NCBI RefSeq assembly: GCF_050948215.1
Contig: NC_135165.1
Location: forward strand, 2,702,501 to 2,766,500
Length of the DNA stretch: 64,000 nt
DNA from: Halictus rubicundus
Taxonomy: Eukaryota; Arthropoda; Insecta; Hymenoptera; Halictidae
Reading direction: 5' to 3'
Position numbers and translations under genes: made by a program. The notes beneath the pieces are model-generated. The model was given only the letters and a program-made list of their open reading frames with translations, was not told the DNA's origin and searched no databases. Below, in pieces: positions 33,964 to 47,623 of this stretch (the first letter of the stretch is position 1; every line of letters starts with the position of its first letter).

Positions 33964-36900
33964 TAACTTCATTTAGTAAAGTACATTATATTTGTATTCG
34001 TTGTTGGAAAGAGGCTGTAGAAGGCAGCGTAACGATTTCTCGCGCGACTGTCGTCGTGTTTGATTAGGTTGGACTTATTAGATGACGCAGGAAGCTATTA
34101 CCTCGTGACGTTATGATACCGAAGAGCGTCGCAGTTATTATCTGCTTGTTAATGCGCAAAGTAGACGGGACGCAGAACTACGGAAAAGTGCCGAAATGAT
34201 CGAGCGAACCTGCACCTAATTCCATTACGCTACGCGGTTATGGAGATCCGTCGTTCTCGTTACAATAAACATTACTCGCGAGCGGCAGTAAACGGACATC
34301 ACTGTTATTATCGTTGTCTCGTTTCGAGACTGTACACCATTTTCAACATTTATTTTCATAAAATAATTCCTATCATCCGATTCTCTCTCGGTGACAAAAA
34401 TATGTAATACTATTTGAAAAAACTTTTACGATCTTGAGTGTACTACTACAGAAGACGTGCCACGTTTAATGGAAATTTGTTTAACATTATTTTCCGGTTA
34501 GCCATTCTTGTCTTCCACGACAGAAAATGTTCGTCCACGAAGAGTTAATAGAGTTATCGTCGACAAAGTCTCACTTCGGGTAAAGATACGGGCATTATCG
34601 GTGCCGTTAGGGGTTCCCCGGTAATTGGATAGGATGTACCGAAGACACCTTCCATAATCGATGGCACACGAACGTTATCCGGTAATTAATACGATAACGT
34701 GGCATCTCGGCCAAGCCTTTGCTCGAACCACGACCGAATCAAGATCTTCGGTTTCCCATGAGAGACAAGCGAAAAAATCGTCCAATAGTTCCGGTACCCT
34801 AAGAGGAGGAGCTCGACCAGGAGCATCTGCCTCACTATACTATTTACTATACTAAGGTGGCCGTGGCGTGCGTCGCGCTGGCGCCCGATAACATCTAGAA
34901 GATGGAAACCGGTACCACGAGCGCAAGCGCTCGCAATTTCTCCGCGAGAGAAAATATGTTTAACGCTGCGCGTCGAAGCGCTGGTCCTCAACAACAAGAA
35001 TTTTGGTCTTCCAAAAATTGCTGTAAAATATGTCAACTCTCAAATCCAAATGTTCACATTTCGCGCAAAATAAAAAAAGGGCTCAAAAGATTGAAGCAAA
35101 AGATTGCTCCTGTAATCTCTATAGTAACTCTCAAGAAAAATCCCAAAAATTCTCCAAAAATGCACTGAGATACAAATGTCCAGACGAAGGTAAATAATTT
35201 CAATACTTGCGCAGACTTTTGCGATCACGGTGCAAATAGTTCGACCCAGTGGGAACCGAGATTCGGAAGAGGATGCAGCCTCTGTGATCGCCGGCCAACC
35301 TGCAAAGAGGTCGCGTCGAGGAAAGGGAGTCCCGAGCGGAGGACGTAAGATCACGACGATAATGATGATGACGGCGATTACGAGATGACGAGAGAACGAT
35401 GAGGGCGCGAAATATGGCAAAATGGCTCGTAAAACAAATCGACGAGAGACCGTGTTCGATGTTGGTCAAGTTACAAAGGTGCGCCACAGTCGTTTACGAC
35501 CCTCGGCCGCGATCGTATCTCGACAGCCCTGTTGACAGACAGGTTTAATATCGTTAGGCCATTTCGCTCGAGATTCGTTTAAGCCCGGCAACGACGACCG
35601 GATGCAAATTATGTCGCCTTTAGTCCTAGGTGAACCGGTGGACCACTAGGAAACGGTCGCGTGCTTCTCGCGCTCCAACGTAGATTGCCGAGCTATACTT
35701 GGAACGTCTTGCGGGGACTGGGGAATTCTGGGTGGAAAAATTTGCGTGCGGAGTCGTTCGCGACACTCTTCAAAAACTATTAGATTTCTGTAAGGAAGGT
35801 TCTACCGTAGAAAGAAAATATGAGATGAGGTTTCATGGAAGATTGCAGCTGTTTAACAATTGTGAAAGCGAGGAGAAGTACCGAAAGGGTCGACGGAGCG
35901 GTCCTAATTCAAGGGCCAGGGCCAGTACAAGTCGAAACGTGTGAACAGCGTCTTCGTTTTTCTCGTAACACGAATAACTTGGCAATCTTTCATCTTTCGA
36001 AAGAGTGCGTACAAGCCGTGGCTCTCTGATATTCGCAGTCCGTTTTGTTGGTACACGCGTGTACTCGTATCGGAACGTTGACGACACGGATCGGCCTGTG
36101 CTCGTCGTAGCATAATAAAAAACAAGATGGAAGAAGAAGAAGAAGAAGAAGAAGAACAAGGAAAGGAGGAGAGGAGGAGGCAGCGAGGAAGGGTTGAATC
36201 TGCTTCGAAAACGTTCGAAACGCGTGTACGTGTAATGGCACGCGTAAGGGGCGAGAAAAAGGTGAGAATGGAATGCGAGGACGTTGCTCATTAGCCATCG
36301 AGCAACTTCAATCAGATTATGGAAGTTGCCTTGGCAAGGCTGGTGGCAGCTTGTTCCGTTCTGGCCGGTCTGATTGGCCGGTGTCGATACACCTCACGAA
36401 CCGAGGACCTCTCCTAAGTGTTTCACCGGAGACCGTGTTCACCGAGTCGCTTTCTCGTCATTTTATTGTCTGGCGCCTTTAATATCGCCACCTCGTTGGC
36501 CATTTCAGCCCCACGTCAAACTACAAGAAGCGTAGATCATCCTTGGCAATTTACAAGACCTCATTCACTATTCTTCACAAGTCTTCATTTACAATTTTAA
36601 AGTCTTCATCCGAGCCGAACAGAGCTACACGATCTTAGTCAGTTCGTCTATCCCCTCCCCGCTGGGGGAGGATTGCCCCAAAAAGCCCTTTTCACTCAAA
36701 AGTCACAAGTCCAAGTCACAAGAAAATCCTACACGATCTATGTCGCGGCACGGACCCGAGGATTAGGCTTAGATCGAGACTTTACTGTACAAAACTTTTG
36801 AGTATATATTTAGACACGATTCGATGTCACAGACAAATTTTTCTCACAATTATGAACATTTTTAATATTGCCACCCGATTGACCAGCCTTTTGAATTTCT

Positions 36901-37623
36901 TGAAAAATGTACCGATACATTTCCAGAGATATCGTCAGTACGGTTGATAGATTGAAAGGTTGATAGCCCCTGGAGTAATCTAACCTAATTATGTATTGTC
37001 CGGAGAATTTTATTGCGGCACCACAAATCGTTAGATAAAAGCACGGTGTCGATGTATCGGCGCCATAATGCGGAGCGTGATCGTGGGCATTATCCTGGCG
37101 CTTACTCCCCCCGGCTCAGCCATAAACTGCTTCTACTCTCTTCGTTGTGACTTTACGGTTCTCTCACGGTGTTAACATACTATAATACCCCGATAATCTG
37201 GACGCGTTGTCGCACCTAACCTCCTACGCGTTTGCTAGCGCACACCAGCTACCGTTGCCAGCTACAGTGCGTGCAGGTGCATGGCTGCCCGGTTTATTGA
37301 TAGCATAACCCTGGCTTCAAGTCATTCTCGAATCAATTGTATTGTTGCGCCGGTCGACGCCGCGGTAATGTTGCGCTGTAACGATTGTTTATTAACTGCT
37401 CAGCTCGCATTGTTCGCCAAGAAAACAGGCTTTCGCTGAATAACAGACTAACAGGAGACACGTTACTTTAAAAGCTTGCCGAAAACAGAGACGTACTTGT
37501 CTCATTTACTGACAGTTTATTTACTGACAGTGTGTAGCTTATTTGCTTGTTTAGTTCATCCTGGGACATTCATTGTTCGATTATTCGGGAACATTCAGGA
37601 ACGTTAGGGAACGCTCCGATTAG
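33964..37623. other. Noncoding stretch
   Basis: No gene is recognised. A (GAA)n tract is listed separately. At 36653-36671 the sequence CCTCCCCGCTGGGGGAGG can form a tight hairpin. Around 36540-36600 the word GTCTTCATT recurs. The frame 35833-36291 (minus) is largely the complement of the GAA tract. Confidence 0.55.
36130..36156. repeat. (GAA)9 microsatellite in a polypurine tract
   Basis: About nine GAA units pass into GGA/GAG-rich sequence to about 36195, giving some 65 bases with very few pyrimidines on plus. Confidence 0.95.
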
Positions 37624-37716
37624 TTCGGATACGAGAGGTTTCGCTGTATCGTGCATTCAACGAGCGACAGGGATCCCAACGGCGTCGTGTTTGGTGTCGT
37701 TTTAATCAGGAAAGCG
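37624..37716 (-). repeat. pogo/Tigger-like dispersed repeat, copy 3
   Basis: Read on minus, it runs from CTTTCCTGATTAAAACGACA and CCAAACACGACG to CAGCGAAACCTCTCGTATCC plus GAAC. It has the same two-part order and similar length as 9678-9772 and 13366-13462. The terminus is diverged. No transposase or opposite end is seen. Confidence 0.45.
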
Positions 37717-39034
37717 TCAGTAATATGCTGGTAAAAGTTCTGTAAAAAAATTCATGGCCAAGAAAAAAGTTTTATCATTGAGTATCCCTTTCCACGCTAA
37801 GCGGATCGGAGAATAGTGTCTGTACACGATGCAAACGACATTTAAGAAATATTCACATGTATCGAGACATTACTGTACTACCTTCGGAATTCGATTAATT
37901 TCCATGGTCGCACTCGACGACAGTCCATACATCTTGCCACAATATCTGATGGGAGCCTGGATACACGGAGATATTCCCATGGCGACAACTGAGCGACATA
38001 ATTAAAACATTGCAACATTTTCAGAGTGTCGCGTGGAAAGGAGGTGGAGTGGGGAGGTGGAACCGTTACGGTTTCCATCGGATGTTACATCGGCGCGTTG
38101 AGAGGTATATAATTATATTGTTCAACTGAAATTGATCGTTCCGAAGTTAGGCCGCTTTTCGTATATCAAATTAGTGAATCGACGAGAGCGAGAGGAGGCG
38201 CGCGCGAGCGAAACGAGACGATAAACGGGGTGTACGTACGTACACCGGCGAGCACGACGAAGACGGCCGGGAGAACGGACTGTTACGAAAGATAGAACGT
38301 CGGAAGAACGGGGACGGACCGACGGAGAGACAAAAGGGAGAAGGAAGAGAGATCGAAACGCAAACCGAGGACCGATCAATCGAGGCCGAGTGACAGGCGG
38401 ACCGTGGTATCGCCTGCATCGTGACATCGCGACAAGTGCGTTGCACACCGTTCCGAGTTACCTTAGGGCCTTGAAACGTATCTTCGTTTCGACCACGGAG
38501 GTATTCACCGTAACAGCCACGAAATCTCCTCGCTCTCCGAATTCGACGATACCGGGAAAACCAGCTAACGAGCCATTTACGGGCTCGAAAAATTCGGCCA
38601 ATTCTCGGAATACCCTACCGACTTCTGCTGCGCGCTCGAGAGAACTGTCAGACAATTCTATTTATTTAAATAATTTGCAATTTCAGTATCGAATCTTGCT
38701 AGAGGATTTTTAAGGTTACACATGTTTTGAAGAAAACGGGTAACGATTTCGGCCGGAATTGGAGATACTCGGTGGAGGATCGCGAGCCAATTCGCCGGTG
38801 GTCGCCGCAAGAAGTTCGCAAGTCGGTTAATTTCGTTTTAAATGCCCTCCGCGGCGCAGTGCATCGACTTTAGTAGGGGGCATAACAGTTCGCGAGTCCT
38901 CCAAAACAAGTGTATAATTTACGCGCGGAGTGCGCGCCGGAGGCGGAGGGGGGCTTGTTTAAGTGGAGCGTGCGCCGAAATCGTATTATTACATCACTGG
39001 AGCGTTCCATAAAATTACGGGAAAGAAGTCGCGG

Positions 39035-39040
<6 letters not shown>

Positions 39041-39074
<34 letters not shown>
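39041..39074. repeat. (AG)17 microsatellite
   Basis: There are 34 uninterrupted bases of AG. Confidence 0.97.
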
Positions 39075-39076
<2 letters not shown>

Positions 39077-39319
39077 GAATAGATGTTAGCCCCCGGTGCC
39101 GGCTAAATTGAGACGGTAATTTTTCGCCGGGGCGAGTGTGCGCGACGCCGCAAAGGATCCTGGTTACCCGGCCGTGTGCTCATGTGCAAAAGAGGCGGTT
39201 ACAAGAAAGACTGCGAGCAGATGGATTAATGTAAAGGCGTACGACTCTAACAAGCGAATTATCTCCGAGATATATTGTGCCGCTTCATGGGTGGTTAACT
39301 CCGCGCGAGCAGCTTCTTA

Positions 39320-39515
39320 GAGTAACAGAGAAAGAGAGAGATGAAGAGAGGAAGAGAGGAAGAGGGAGAGACAGGAGAAGAAGAAGAAGAAGAAGAAGAG
39401 AAGGAAGAAGTCGCTAGAGTAAAGAGCGAGACGCTGTAGGTGGAGGAAAAAGAATGCGAAAGAGGAAGTGGCAAATACAACGACGAAGAGGAGGCAAGAA
39501 GAAAAAAGACAAAGC
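39320..39515. repeat. Long polypurine region with (GAA)n core
   Basis: The plus strand is overwhelmingly G and A for nearly 200 bases, with a (GAA)n core at 39374-39400. Such tracts can form triplex DNA. The open frame on its minus strand is a Ser/Leu/Phe-rich artefact. Confidence 0.85.
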
Positions 39516-39917
39516 GAGGTCAGCCAGCTTCCAAGTTGAGATGACTGTAGTCTGCCTCTTTCCGCCTCGTCCCATCGTAATGCCTTGTAAGCTCTACTAA
39601 TCTCCTTACCGGTCTTTTCCCCTGATTTACCGAGATGTTTTCATTGTCTTCGCTGACTGTAGCTGCGGACCAGAAAAACTCGCTGCAATCACTCCTTTCG
39701 ACGAACGTTACACTGTGTCTGCGTGCTATCGAACCCCGGAGACGCCTAACCGATTCTCGGGCACGCTTCGATCGTTCACTATTTCAATCCACCCCCCCCC
39801 CTGAATACTTCAACCTTTTCCTGTCCGACGTACACGGACCAACTCAGGTTTAGTAGGAACTTAGCAACGTACACCAGACAGTCACTCAATTATTCAAAAT
39901 GCTGCCATTTTAGGTTT

Positions 39918-40142
39918 TTAACACTAGAACGACAGAGCAATAAATGCGACTGACGTATATTGCTTCGTAACAGTGACAAGACTGTGCTCTTTCAGACTTC
40001 ATATAACTTTTATTGTAATATGTGCTTCAGTGAAGAGGTTCATTAAAAAATTCCCGATGAAAACATTTTTACAATTTCAGTAATTGTAAAAGAAAAACTT
40101 GGGAACCAGTCATTTTGACTGCTCCGGTCGTTCTAGTGTTAA
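39918..40142 (+). mobile_element. Family C TTAA element (piggyBac-type MITE), intact
   Basis: The element is 225 bp, with perfect TTAA flanks. Its termini are TTAACACTAGAACGACAGAG and CGGTCGTTCTAGTGTTAA. Just inside the right end lies the palindromic motif AGTCATTTTGACT. It aligns over its full length (inverted) with the decayed copy at 22607-22821. The terminus CACTAG is shared with family B, but the interior is different. There is no transposase. Confidence 0.85.
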
Positions 40143-42563
40143 TTGAGGCTTTCAATTCATTTTGGTTGATACCATAGCCTCATTTTATGCTTTCGATCAA
40201 AAGTTTCGGTGGTTCTCAGACCACACTCTACAAAAAAATATATACCTCGTGTAATTTTAATTGTTTTCACTTCAAAAAAATAACTTACGGTCTTCAAATA
40301 CCCGTAGACATGTGTGCAAAATCTTGATGCAAAAAGTTCAACATATACTCCGAGAAAAATTCCGGAAAATCGGCGCGAAAGACAGCCTCGGAAACCAGAG
40401 TAGAACCTCGATAGTTGCACGCAACGGGGACCGAAAGAGCCTGCAAGTACTATGTCGCTACTACTATTCTCTTACTGTCGCGTGTTCTCCGTAACTAGGC
40501 TACCGAACGTCAACCGACCGGAATCACAAGTACGGAGGTTCTACCGCGAGGCTGTGCTTAAAACCGCGGAGTTTAGTGACCCCGTGTCGTTTAGGTTTGC
40601 AGAAAACCTACTCGAAATCGTCGTGCACGGTGGACACGCTGCTCGCCCGGAATCCTCGGCTCGCGGTGGCACCGGCTTTTTCTCGGAAGAATAATATTTT
40701 CTTATGACGAACGGAGAGAGGAAACAACTCTCTTTTCGTGTCCCAACCGTACCGTGTGCCGATCAATGGGGAAACCGAATCCGCCTCCGCGTCTCCACGA
40801 TGAATTTTTCCACGGCACGCACCGACGAGCACAGAATATAATGGTGGTACATTGCACCCCGGACATAAATTCTGCGATCAAAGTGCATCGCGTCGCACCG
40901 GGGCGAACTTTAAGGATTTTATGTGATTAAGTTCTTCCACGGACTCTCTCTCTCTCTCTCTTCTTCGCCCCCTTTCCCCCCTCTGGATATACCTCTTCCG
41001 TCTATCTCATTTCGCGAATGATTCAGCCTTGTTCTTCCTTTCCCCTCCCCCACCCCCCTCGTATCGGCCGTTTCACTCTCTCCCGTATCTCTCGCCGAAT
41101 TCGCCGATCCTCCGCCGTCTGGCAGCATCTTTTTCTTTATCTCCACGGCTACGACACGGGGCTCTGCATCGATTGGCCATTTCGTTTCCTTCCTCGCGTT
41201 GCTCTTTTTCGAACGTCTCGTCGTCGGGTAACGCGACGCGATGGATCCTAGCGCTTTATCGAGTTCGACTTCGAGCACGGACGACAAATCGCCGAAGTTT
41301 TAAGTATTTTCAAAAAGAATCCATCCTGCGAAAATATCACGGTGTGTACGACGCTCGGGGCCGGCGCTCTCTCTCTCCTATTATTCCTGATAACAGTGGT
41401 GGTATCGGAGAGTTTCAATGGAACGCGAGAGAGAGAGAAAGAGAGGGGAGAGGGGATCGAAGAGAAATAAACGGGACAGAGAGAGAGAGAGATGGGAAAA
41501 CCGAGAAAGCTGGCCATAAAATACGTGTGCATGGATGCATTTACGAACTCTCCCAGGTTCGTGGTAACCGGGCCGAGTTTCGGAGGATGAGGATGACGCG
41601 GCAGGGTTGGTTGGTTGGTTGCTTGCTTGCTCGCGCACCAGAGTTGTTGCCAGTTGTTTTCCCGAGGGGCGAATTTATAACTTCGTCTCGGTCGAGAACT
41701 TCGCGGGGAACGAAAAATCGCCGCGTCGCGAGATCCGGTATCAGTTTTCTCTCTTTGTCTCCTTCTATCCCCCTCTCTCTCTTTCCCCGCACTTTTCTGG
41801 TAAATGGATCAACGTTAAACGCGGCACGATTAGTAGATCGAATTAGTGGTCGCAGTCGCCCCAGCCGGCTGCGTTCGCTCAATTAGCGGGAGCCGAACGC
41901 GGACGCCGTTCCTCTCGACCCACTTCTCGCACCCACAGTTCTTGTCGTATACTTTGCCGGGAAGTTAGGCCACCGCTCTAAGGAAATTTCCGAGACAACA
42001 CGCTCTCCAGTCCTGCGTCCCCACCAAAAATTTATCATTTCGCGAAATTAGAAAATAGAGAGAGCCGACGACCAACCAGAAACTGCGATTTCGCTCGGCG
42101 AACCGTGCACTACATCCTCGAAAATTAACGACTTTACGTAGCGCGCCTGTCTTTTTGTTATACGCGAACTGCGCGTCCGGGAAACCCATACTTGGGATTG
42201 CGTGTTTTCCGAAATCGCGGGCCAGTTTTCGTGTTTCCGCGAATTTGCAACGTTCGCAATAGCCGTAATGGCATCCGTGAACGAAAATGCTGCATCCCGT
42301 AATGGAAAACCGTGTCTTTTGTCGAAACGAAAACACCGGAGAATCCGGGAACCTCCGAGTTTGTCTTTTAACTGAATTAACCAAAATATCTGCATCGATC
42401 CTTTGGCTAGAACAGATTCAAATAATTTTCGAAACTTAAACTAAAGCGACATTGTTCCATTGTATATGAAACATGTGTGAACCAATGGTGTCACGGTGTC
42501 GAACTAGAATTTCTGTCTTTAATCGCTTGGAAAGATTGAAACTGATATTCCTCGATGATCGTT
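40143..42563. other. Noncoding stretch with CT/GA-rich parts
   Basis: No gene is recognised. At 40399-40425 a CAGAGTAGAACCTCGATAG string could be another single DNA-transposon end, but it is weak. CT-rich sequence lies at 40940-41090, GA-rich sequence at 41420-41500, and TTGG/TTGC tetranucleotides at 41604-41632. The longest open frame in the window (41029-41886, plus, 285 codons) spans these low-complexity parts. It encodes Pro/Ser then Arg/Glu runs and resembles nothing known. Confidence 0.55.
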
Positions 42564-42746
42564 TTAACACTAGGTTTACGGAGCATTAAAAGCGAGTATT
42601 TTACATCACTTTATAAAAATAAGAAGAATATGTTTATCCAAGTTTTCAGGCATTTTTTAAATAATATATACCTAAGGAAACAAGTTTTTTGAGTAATTCC
42701 ACGTAGATGGATCTTCGCAATCTCAATAATCGTAAAATAGTGTTAA
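42564..42746 (+). mobile_element. Family B TTAA element (piggyBac-type MITE), second copy
   Basis: The element is 183 bp from TTAACACTAGGTTTACGGAG to CGTAAAATAGTGTTAA. It is homologous to 11801-12018 along its length (GGAGCA-TTAAAA, TTATAAAAATAA, AATATATACCTA, TCGCAATCTCAATAATCG) with several small deletions. It is non-coding. Confidence 0.8.
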
Positions 42747-44534
42747 ATATCAGCTGTACTTTTATCACAGGTGCGTAAAATCCCGAGAGTCTATGAACAC
42801 TTTGAATTCGCCAAACTGGGAACCCCAAAAATTCCATGAAATCGAAGTAAGTTATCGAATGAAATAAAAATTGCAAAAAATTAAATGTATGATACCGAGT
42901 AATCCTCCAACCTTCTCGCATATTACAGATCCTAATCAAGTTTAGTACAACGAATATATCAACGTAAAAATTCATTTGAAAACCTGCACAAATAATTCCG
43001 TCACCCGCATCATATGGGTGACGTGGCATTCACCGTGTTAATAATGCTGATGCGACCTAAATTCTACGGCTAAAAGATAGCACCTTTTAACAGCTCTCGA
43101 GTCAAAAATGGACCCGGGACCCGCCGTCCGAGGGTCAATTCCGAATAATCGATTAAACCTAGCCGAGGAGACTATAAATTAGTCGAGGTCGCGGTGGAAG
43201 AAACTCGTCTAGATTGCATAATACGTGCGCAGACCGGAGGCATGTAATTCATAACGTTTTCCGATAATAAATATTCAACAACTGTCGCCCGCTTTCTACG
43301 CTGACGATGTTATGCAAATCGGACCGCGGAATGGGAACAATTTGCTTCGTGTATCAATCTCAATGAGCCCGCGATCCTCGCGGTACCGATACCTGGCATT
43401 AACACGTGGAACACCGTACCGGCTCAGGTGGTTTCATATTTATGAGACTCCACTCCGGAAGCAGCGAAATTAAAAAATTACCTGTTTGCTTGTGCTGAAT
43501 TTTTCTATCCAGTTCCAATCGTTGTGATCGTAAAATAAATCGTAGTAGGAGAGGAAAATTTGCGGTTTCTTTTCCCAGTGGTCGCGCGAGGAACCAGAGG
43601 AAAGCGGGAAGAAGGTGGAGCCACGAAGGGGTTCAAGGACTGGGAATTAGTACGTCATCGGCGCGGAGCGTTCTCGAGATTTCCTGAAAACGTGCCGGCG
43701 GCCCTATAATTTTCTCACGTCGGAACGGTGACGCGTCGTAATTTTCATGGGGCCACCGGTCGAGGGAACGAGCGAGATTGAGAGAGACGGACGACCCCGG
43801 TGCTTCTAGGCGTCCGGGATCGAAAAATGTGCTAATCTCTTTAAAGTGACCCGTGTCCCGAATGATCGGCCGCCGAGGTGTAAGTAACACAACAGGTAGG
43901 CAGAGAAGAAGCAGAGCGTCATCGTGGTGGATCCTCCGTAGGAACGGATGCCGCGAAAGGGAAAGAGAAAGAGACGGAGAGTAGTCGCAGAGAGGAGAGG
44001 CTAACGGAAGAACAAAAGCAACGGCCGGAGAGCTCCACAGGTGCCCTCGTGAGTGGCTTTCCGTTCGTTTAGATAACTGCGGACGAGTCGCCAAGGCGTT
44101 AAAGCAAACAGCGGTGCCGCGATGAACTTTCTAACGCTACACACCGACACAACCCGGGGACCCGGTGATTGGCCCCCTTCCCCGTGGTCCCTTCGAGGTA
44201 CCAAGGATACCCTACCCTACCTCGAGCTACCTGTGTCCATTCCCCAGTGCGAAACTGACCGTTGCCCAGAAAGAATGCCCCATTGTTTGGGGGGGAAAAG
44301 GACAGTCCGTGAAAGCATTCTTGCCCCGGCGATTTTTCGATATTTGTCGGACCTATTTGCGTTCCGACGCCCTCGCGCCGGAATTTACAATTGCCCAGAT
44401 GTCCGCTCGTCGACCATAACCTCCGTGCCAGTACAGCTCCCATCAAATTTTTCGCTTCACCTGCTCTGACTATTTTTCTGAAGGAAAAAGTAACTTAAAA
44501 CTTTCGAGGAATTACATTTTCGACGCGCAGTCGA
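42747..44534. other. Noncoding stretch
   Basis: No gene is recognised. Minus frames at 42646-43029 and 43633-44094 and plus frames at 44122-44469 resemble nothing known. The first overlaps the family B element. Confidence 0.55.
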
Positions 44535-44743
44535 TTAACCGTTCATTTGTCTCGAAAACCGCGACGCAGCGCTTTTGCGCTGCGAGTTTCAGTGTGTCTT
44601 CGTTGCTCCGTGGGAGTGAACGTAGTCTGATATTGATTGATATTTGTCCAAATGAGAGTGTTTCATTTGACAACATCAAGTCAAAATATGTCCCGCAGCT
44701 TTCGTGCGTTCTTGCAAGAATTGCTTAGCAGTCAAACGGTTAA
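44535..44743. mobile_element. Possible TTAA-bounded MITE
   Basis: The segment is 209 bp between TTAACCGTTCATTTGTC and GCAGTCAAACGGTTAA. Only about nine terminal bases (TTAACCGTT) are mirrored. A perfect stem GCAGCGCTTTTGCGCTGC lies at about 44564-44582. The TTAA bounds and the hairpin are suggestive of a piggyBac-type element, but there is no second copy in the window. Confidence 0.35.
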
Positions 44744-47577
44744 TGTTAGATCCCGAAAAGTTCGGGGAAAAAGGTGTGCAAGAGCGATCGCGGAGAGCAC
44801 TGTGGTCGGGTCGGGTCGGTCCGGCCCGTGGGGATCCTCGAGGACCGTTTTACGATCGGAGATGAGCACGGATCAACAATTGGGAGGCGACGCCGGGCCC
44901 TCAATGATCCGCAGTAAACTGACTTTATTGTAGGTTCTAAACTGTGGAAAATCTGACCTGCTCGAACAAGTGTGAACGCACCTTTCGCAACTGCGCCCGA
45001 CGTACCTGAAACACTGGTGCCGAACAATGCCCCTGGTCCGTGCGACAATTTGATTTACACCGCGACAAAGAGCGTAAACAGGTGCTCCAGCCGCCTCGTA
45101 TAAAAACCGATCGTATTAAAGTGTAATTCTCGATTTATGTCCGAAACACGGGTCCTGTATCGTCCAGGAGACGTATTCTGTTTGCACTCCTCGGCGTCCG
45201 GGGCGTCTCTCGGGGATAATGTCGCGACGTTTATCACCCAGGCCTTGGTGACATATATAGAGAATGGTGTAGGTTAAAATAATATGTAAAATAAAATTGC
45301 CGCGCAAGAATGGTCGGGGGGGTTCGTTGAAATGATCGCGAAAGGGCGAGCGTGCTAATAGATTTTCGAGCCGCTGCGAAGATTGCTCGGAGCGGCACTA
45401 TTACAGTGACTACACGCTCGCGAGCACTCGATGCGCTTTATGGGCCGAATCGGCCAATAAAAGTGGAGAATCCTCGGCTCTATCCATGCACGATATAAAG
45501 CGGACTATTTAATAGAATGAATACGAGGAACTGAAAGAGGTTAATAGCACCAAGTACCGAATACTCCGACGGAGCATTTACCCTTGCCTGCTCGAATACA
45601 TAATTCCGCTACTTAGGCAGCTTATTTTCCAGATGTCGGTCAACGATCGCTCCCGGAGCACCATCCGATTCGATGATAAGGTTGTTCACAGTAACCGGCC
45701 ATTATATTCCCAATACCCCCATTAATATCCTTCTCTTCCCGGCCGTTCTCTTTATTCAGATCGACGTGGAAGCGGTTGTCTTTTCTATTTCAGCCGTTTC
45801 TGCTCGATATTCCGAAAAATAAGGTATTCGCGTCGTCGTCGTCGTCGGGGGCATTGAATTAATCGCTATGAAACGTCGACGATGCGATCAACAAAAAAAG
45901 TGCATTTAATCGCTCGCCGGTGACATTGTTACCGTGGAAATGTATGCGGCCATCGTAACCATTAAAAACGCATAATTAACGGGACCGCGTATGTACGAGC
46001 GAATTTTCCGTGTCTTCCCCACGAAATTTGCCATCACGCGGATCATATTGCGGGTTTAACCTCTTCATCGTTAACAAAAAGTCAACGCTATGCGGCGCGA
46101 CATTTTTACGACGCGCTGTCACGGTGGTGCAAATGAATTTGGAACAGCGAAAAATAAAATGAAATTAAAGGGAAACCAGACATGCAATATTAGAATGATA
46201 ATACAATTTCCTTTCTCAAATAGTACAAGAGTGCTGTTAGGTATCTGGAAAGTTAAAATTCTAATAAAATAGTTTCGTCCTCTGGATAAGAGTAAAAATG
46301 ATTACACTCGTCATGCGAGGGTCATAAGAAGGATTATTTTAGTCGAACGAAAGCATAAAATAATTCGTTGTTTCGAGGGAACGAACTTCCAGCGGAAGAT
46401 CGATCTCGCCGGGATTTTCGGGACAGTCGCGATTCTTACGGTTGTTTTACGCAGACAGGCAGCGGAATAGGGAACTTTAAATTTTGTGAACTTACTGCCG
46501 CGCGGTGGTGCATGCGCGGAACACGGTCAGGCATAAAGGGCGAACGTCACGTTACTTCACATTCCCCGCGGAATTTTACGACGCGGTTGTACGCTGTAAA
46601 AATCAATGAAGGGAATTCGTACATCACGGGGACACGTATCGGTCCGCAAGGTTTACCGACCCGGAATTTCACTGCTGAAACAAAACCCACCTACTATTTT
46701 TCTTTATCCGCGAGACACGCCGCGCGGATTCTCCGAAGCATAAGCGGCGACGGTGTAAAATCCTCGCGAATCTTCTGCCGATACTCGAACGCGCGTATAT
46801 TCGTGATTTTTCCCATTGCCACCTTGTCCTATTATTATACTATACTGTTATCGTGGCGTCCGATTTTATGGTATTCGAGTGTCTTATTCGCTTATCGGTA
46901 AACTATGGATTTTACACGTTTCTGACAACAAGGAACACTTGGTATGCAAAATTTTGCGAATATCGTGGAAATGCAAACATTGTCGCGAAACGTGAAGATA
47001 TATTTTCGATTAATTCCTGCTTCTTATGCCTGGTGCACAGAATTTTGTGTCAAGATTCGCAAATCTTACAGATAATCCAGCATCCCTTAAAATTATGTAA
47101 TTCATCCGAATTTTTCCGGAAAATCGGAAACAATTGTTCTCCTTGATGGTTCCGCCGTGGGCAGCGAAAGTGTGAAGAAAATAATAAGGCGATCGGCAGC
47201 GAGGAAGGCGAGTGTTGTCAGTGACACTCGAAGCGTCAGGGTGACAGAGTCAAGGCACCTGACACTGCGCGTTGCCTTTTTCTCCCGCGTTCTCACTGCC
47301 TTGCGGCTTCTAACGACCCACTTTTGCTCGTCCCCGATATACGACATGATTACGAGCACGAATGTAAAGAGGAAGAATAAAGAGTGGCGCGGAGGAACCA
47401 GAAGAGAGGAGAGAGAGAGAAAGAGAGAGGAGAACAGAGGGAGAGAGAAAAAACCTAGGAGGAAAATCTAGGAAACAGAGGGAGTGCAAGCAGGTAAGCG
47501 TGGAATCGCGATTGGATCGGTGCCAATTTCTTCCGAGAGATACGACGATTTGAAATTCAATGCGATGAAAGGTTTGC

Positions 47578-47623
<46 letters not shown>

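Larger units (their letters stand above)
37717..39917. other. Noncoding stretch with long purine tracts
   Basis: No gene is recognised. At 38150-38460 the plus strand is rich in GA and CG words, and overlapping open frames occur on both strands. This composition is seen in some 5' UTRs but has no anchor here. The purine tracts are listed separately. Confidence 0.5.

Noticed and set aside
41029..41886. 285-codon plus-strand open frame, the longest in the window
   Set aside because: It spans CT-rich and GA-rich low-complexity DNA and encodes Pro/Ser then Arg/Glu runs. Antisense frames are open over the same bases and no domain is visible.
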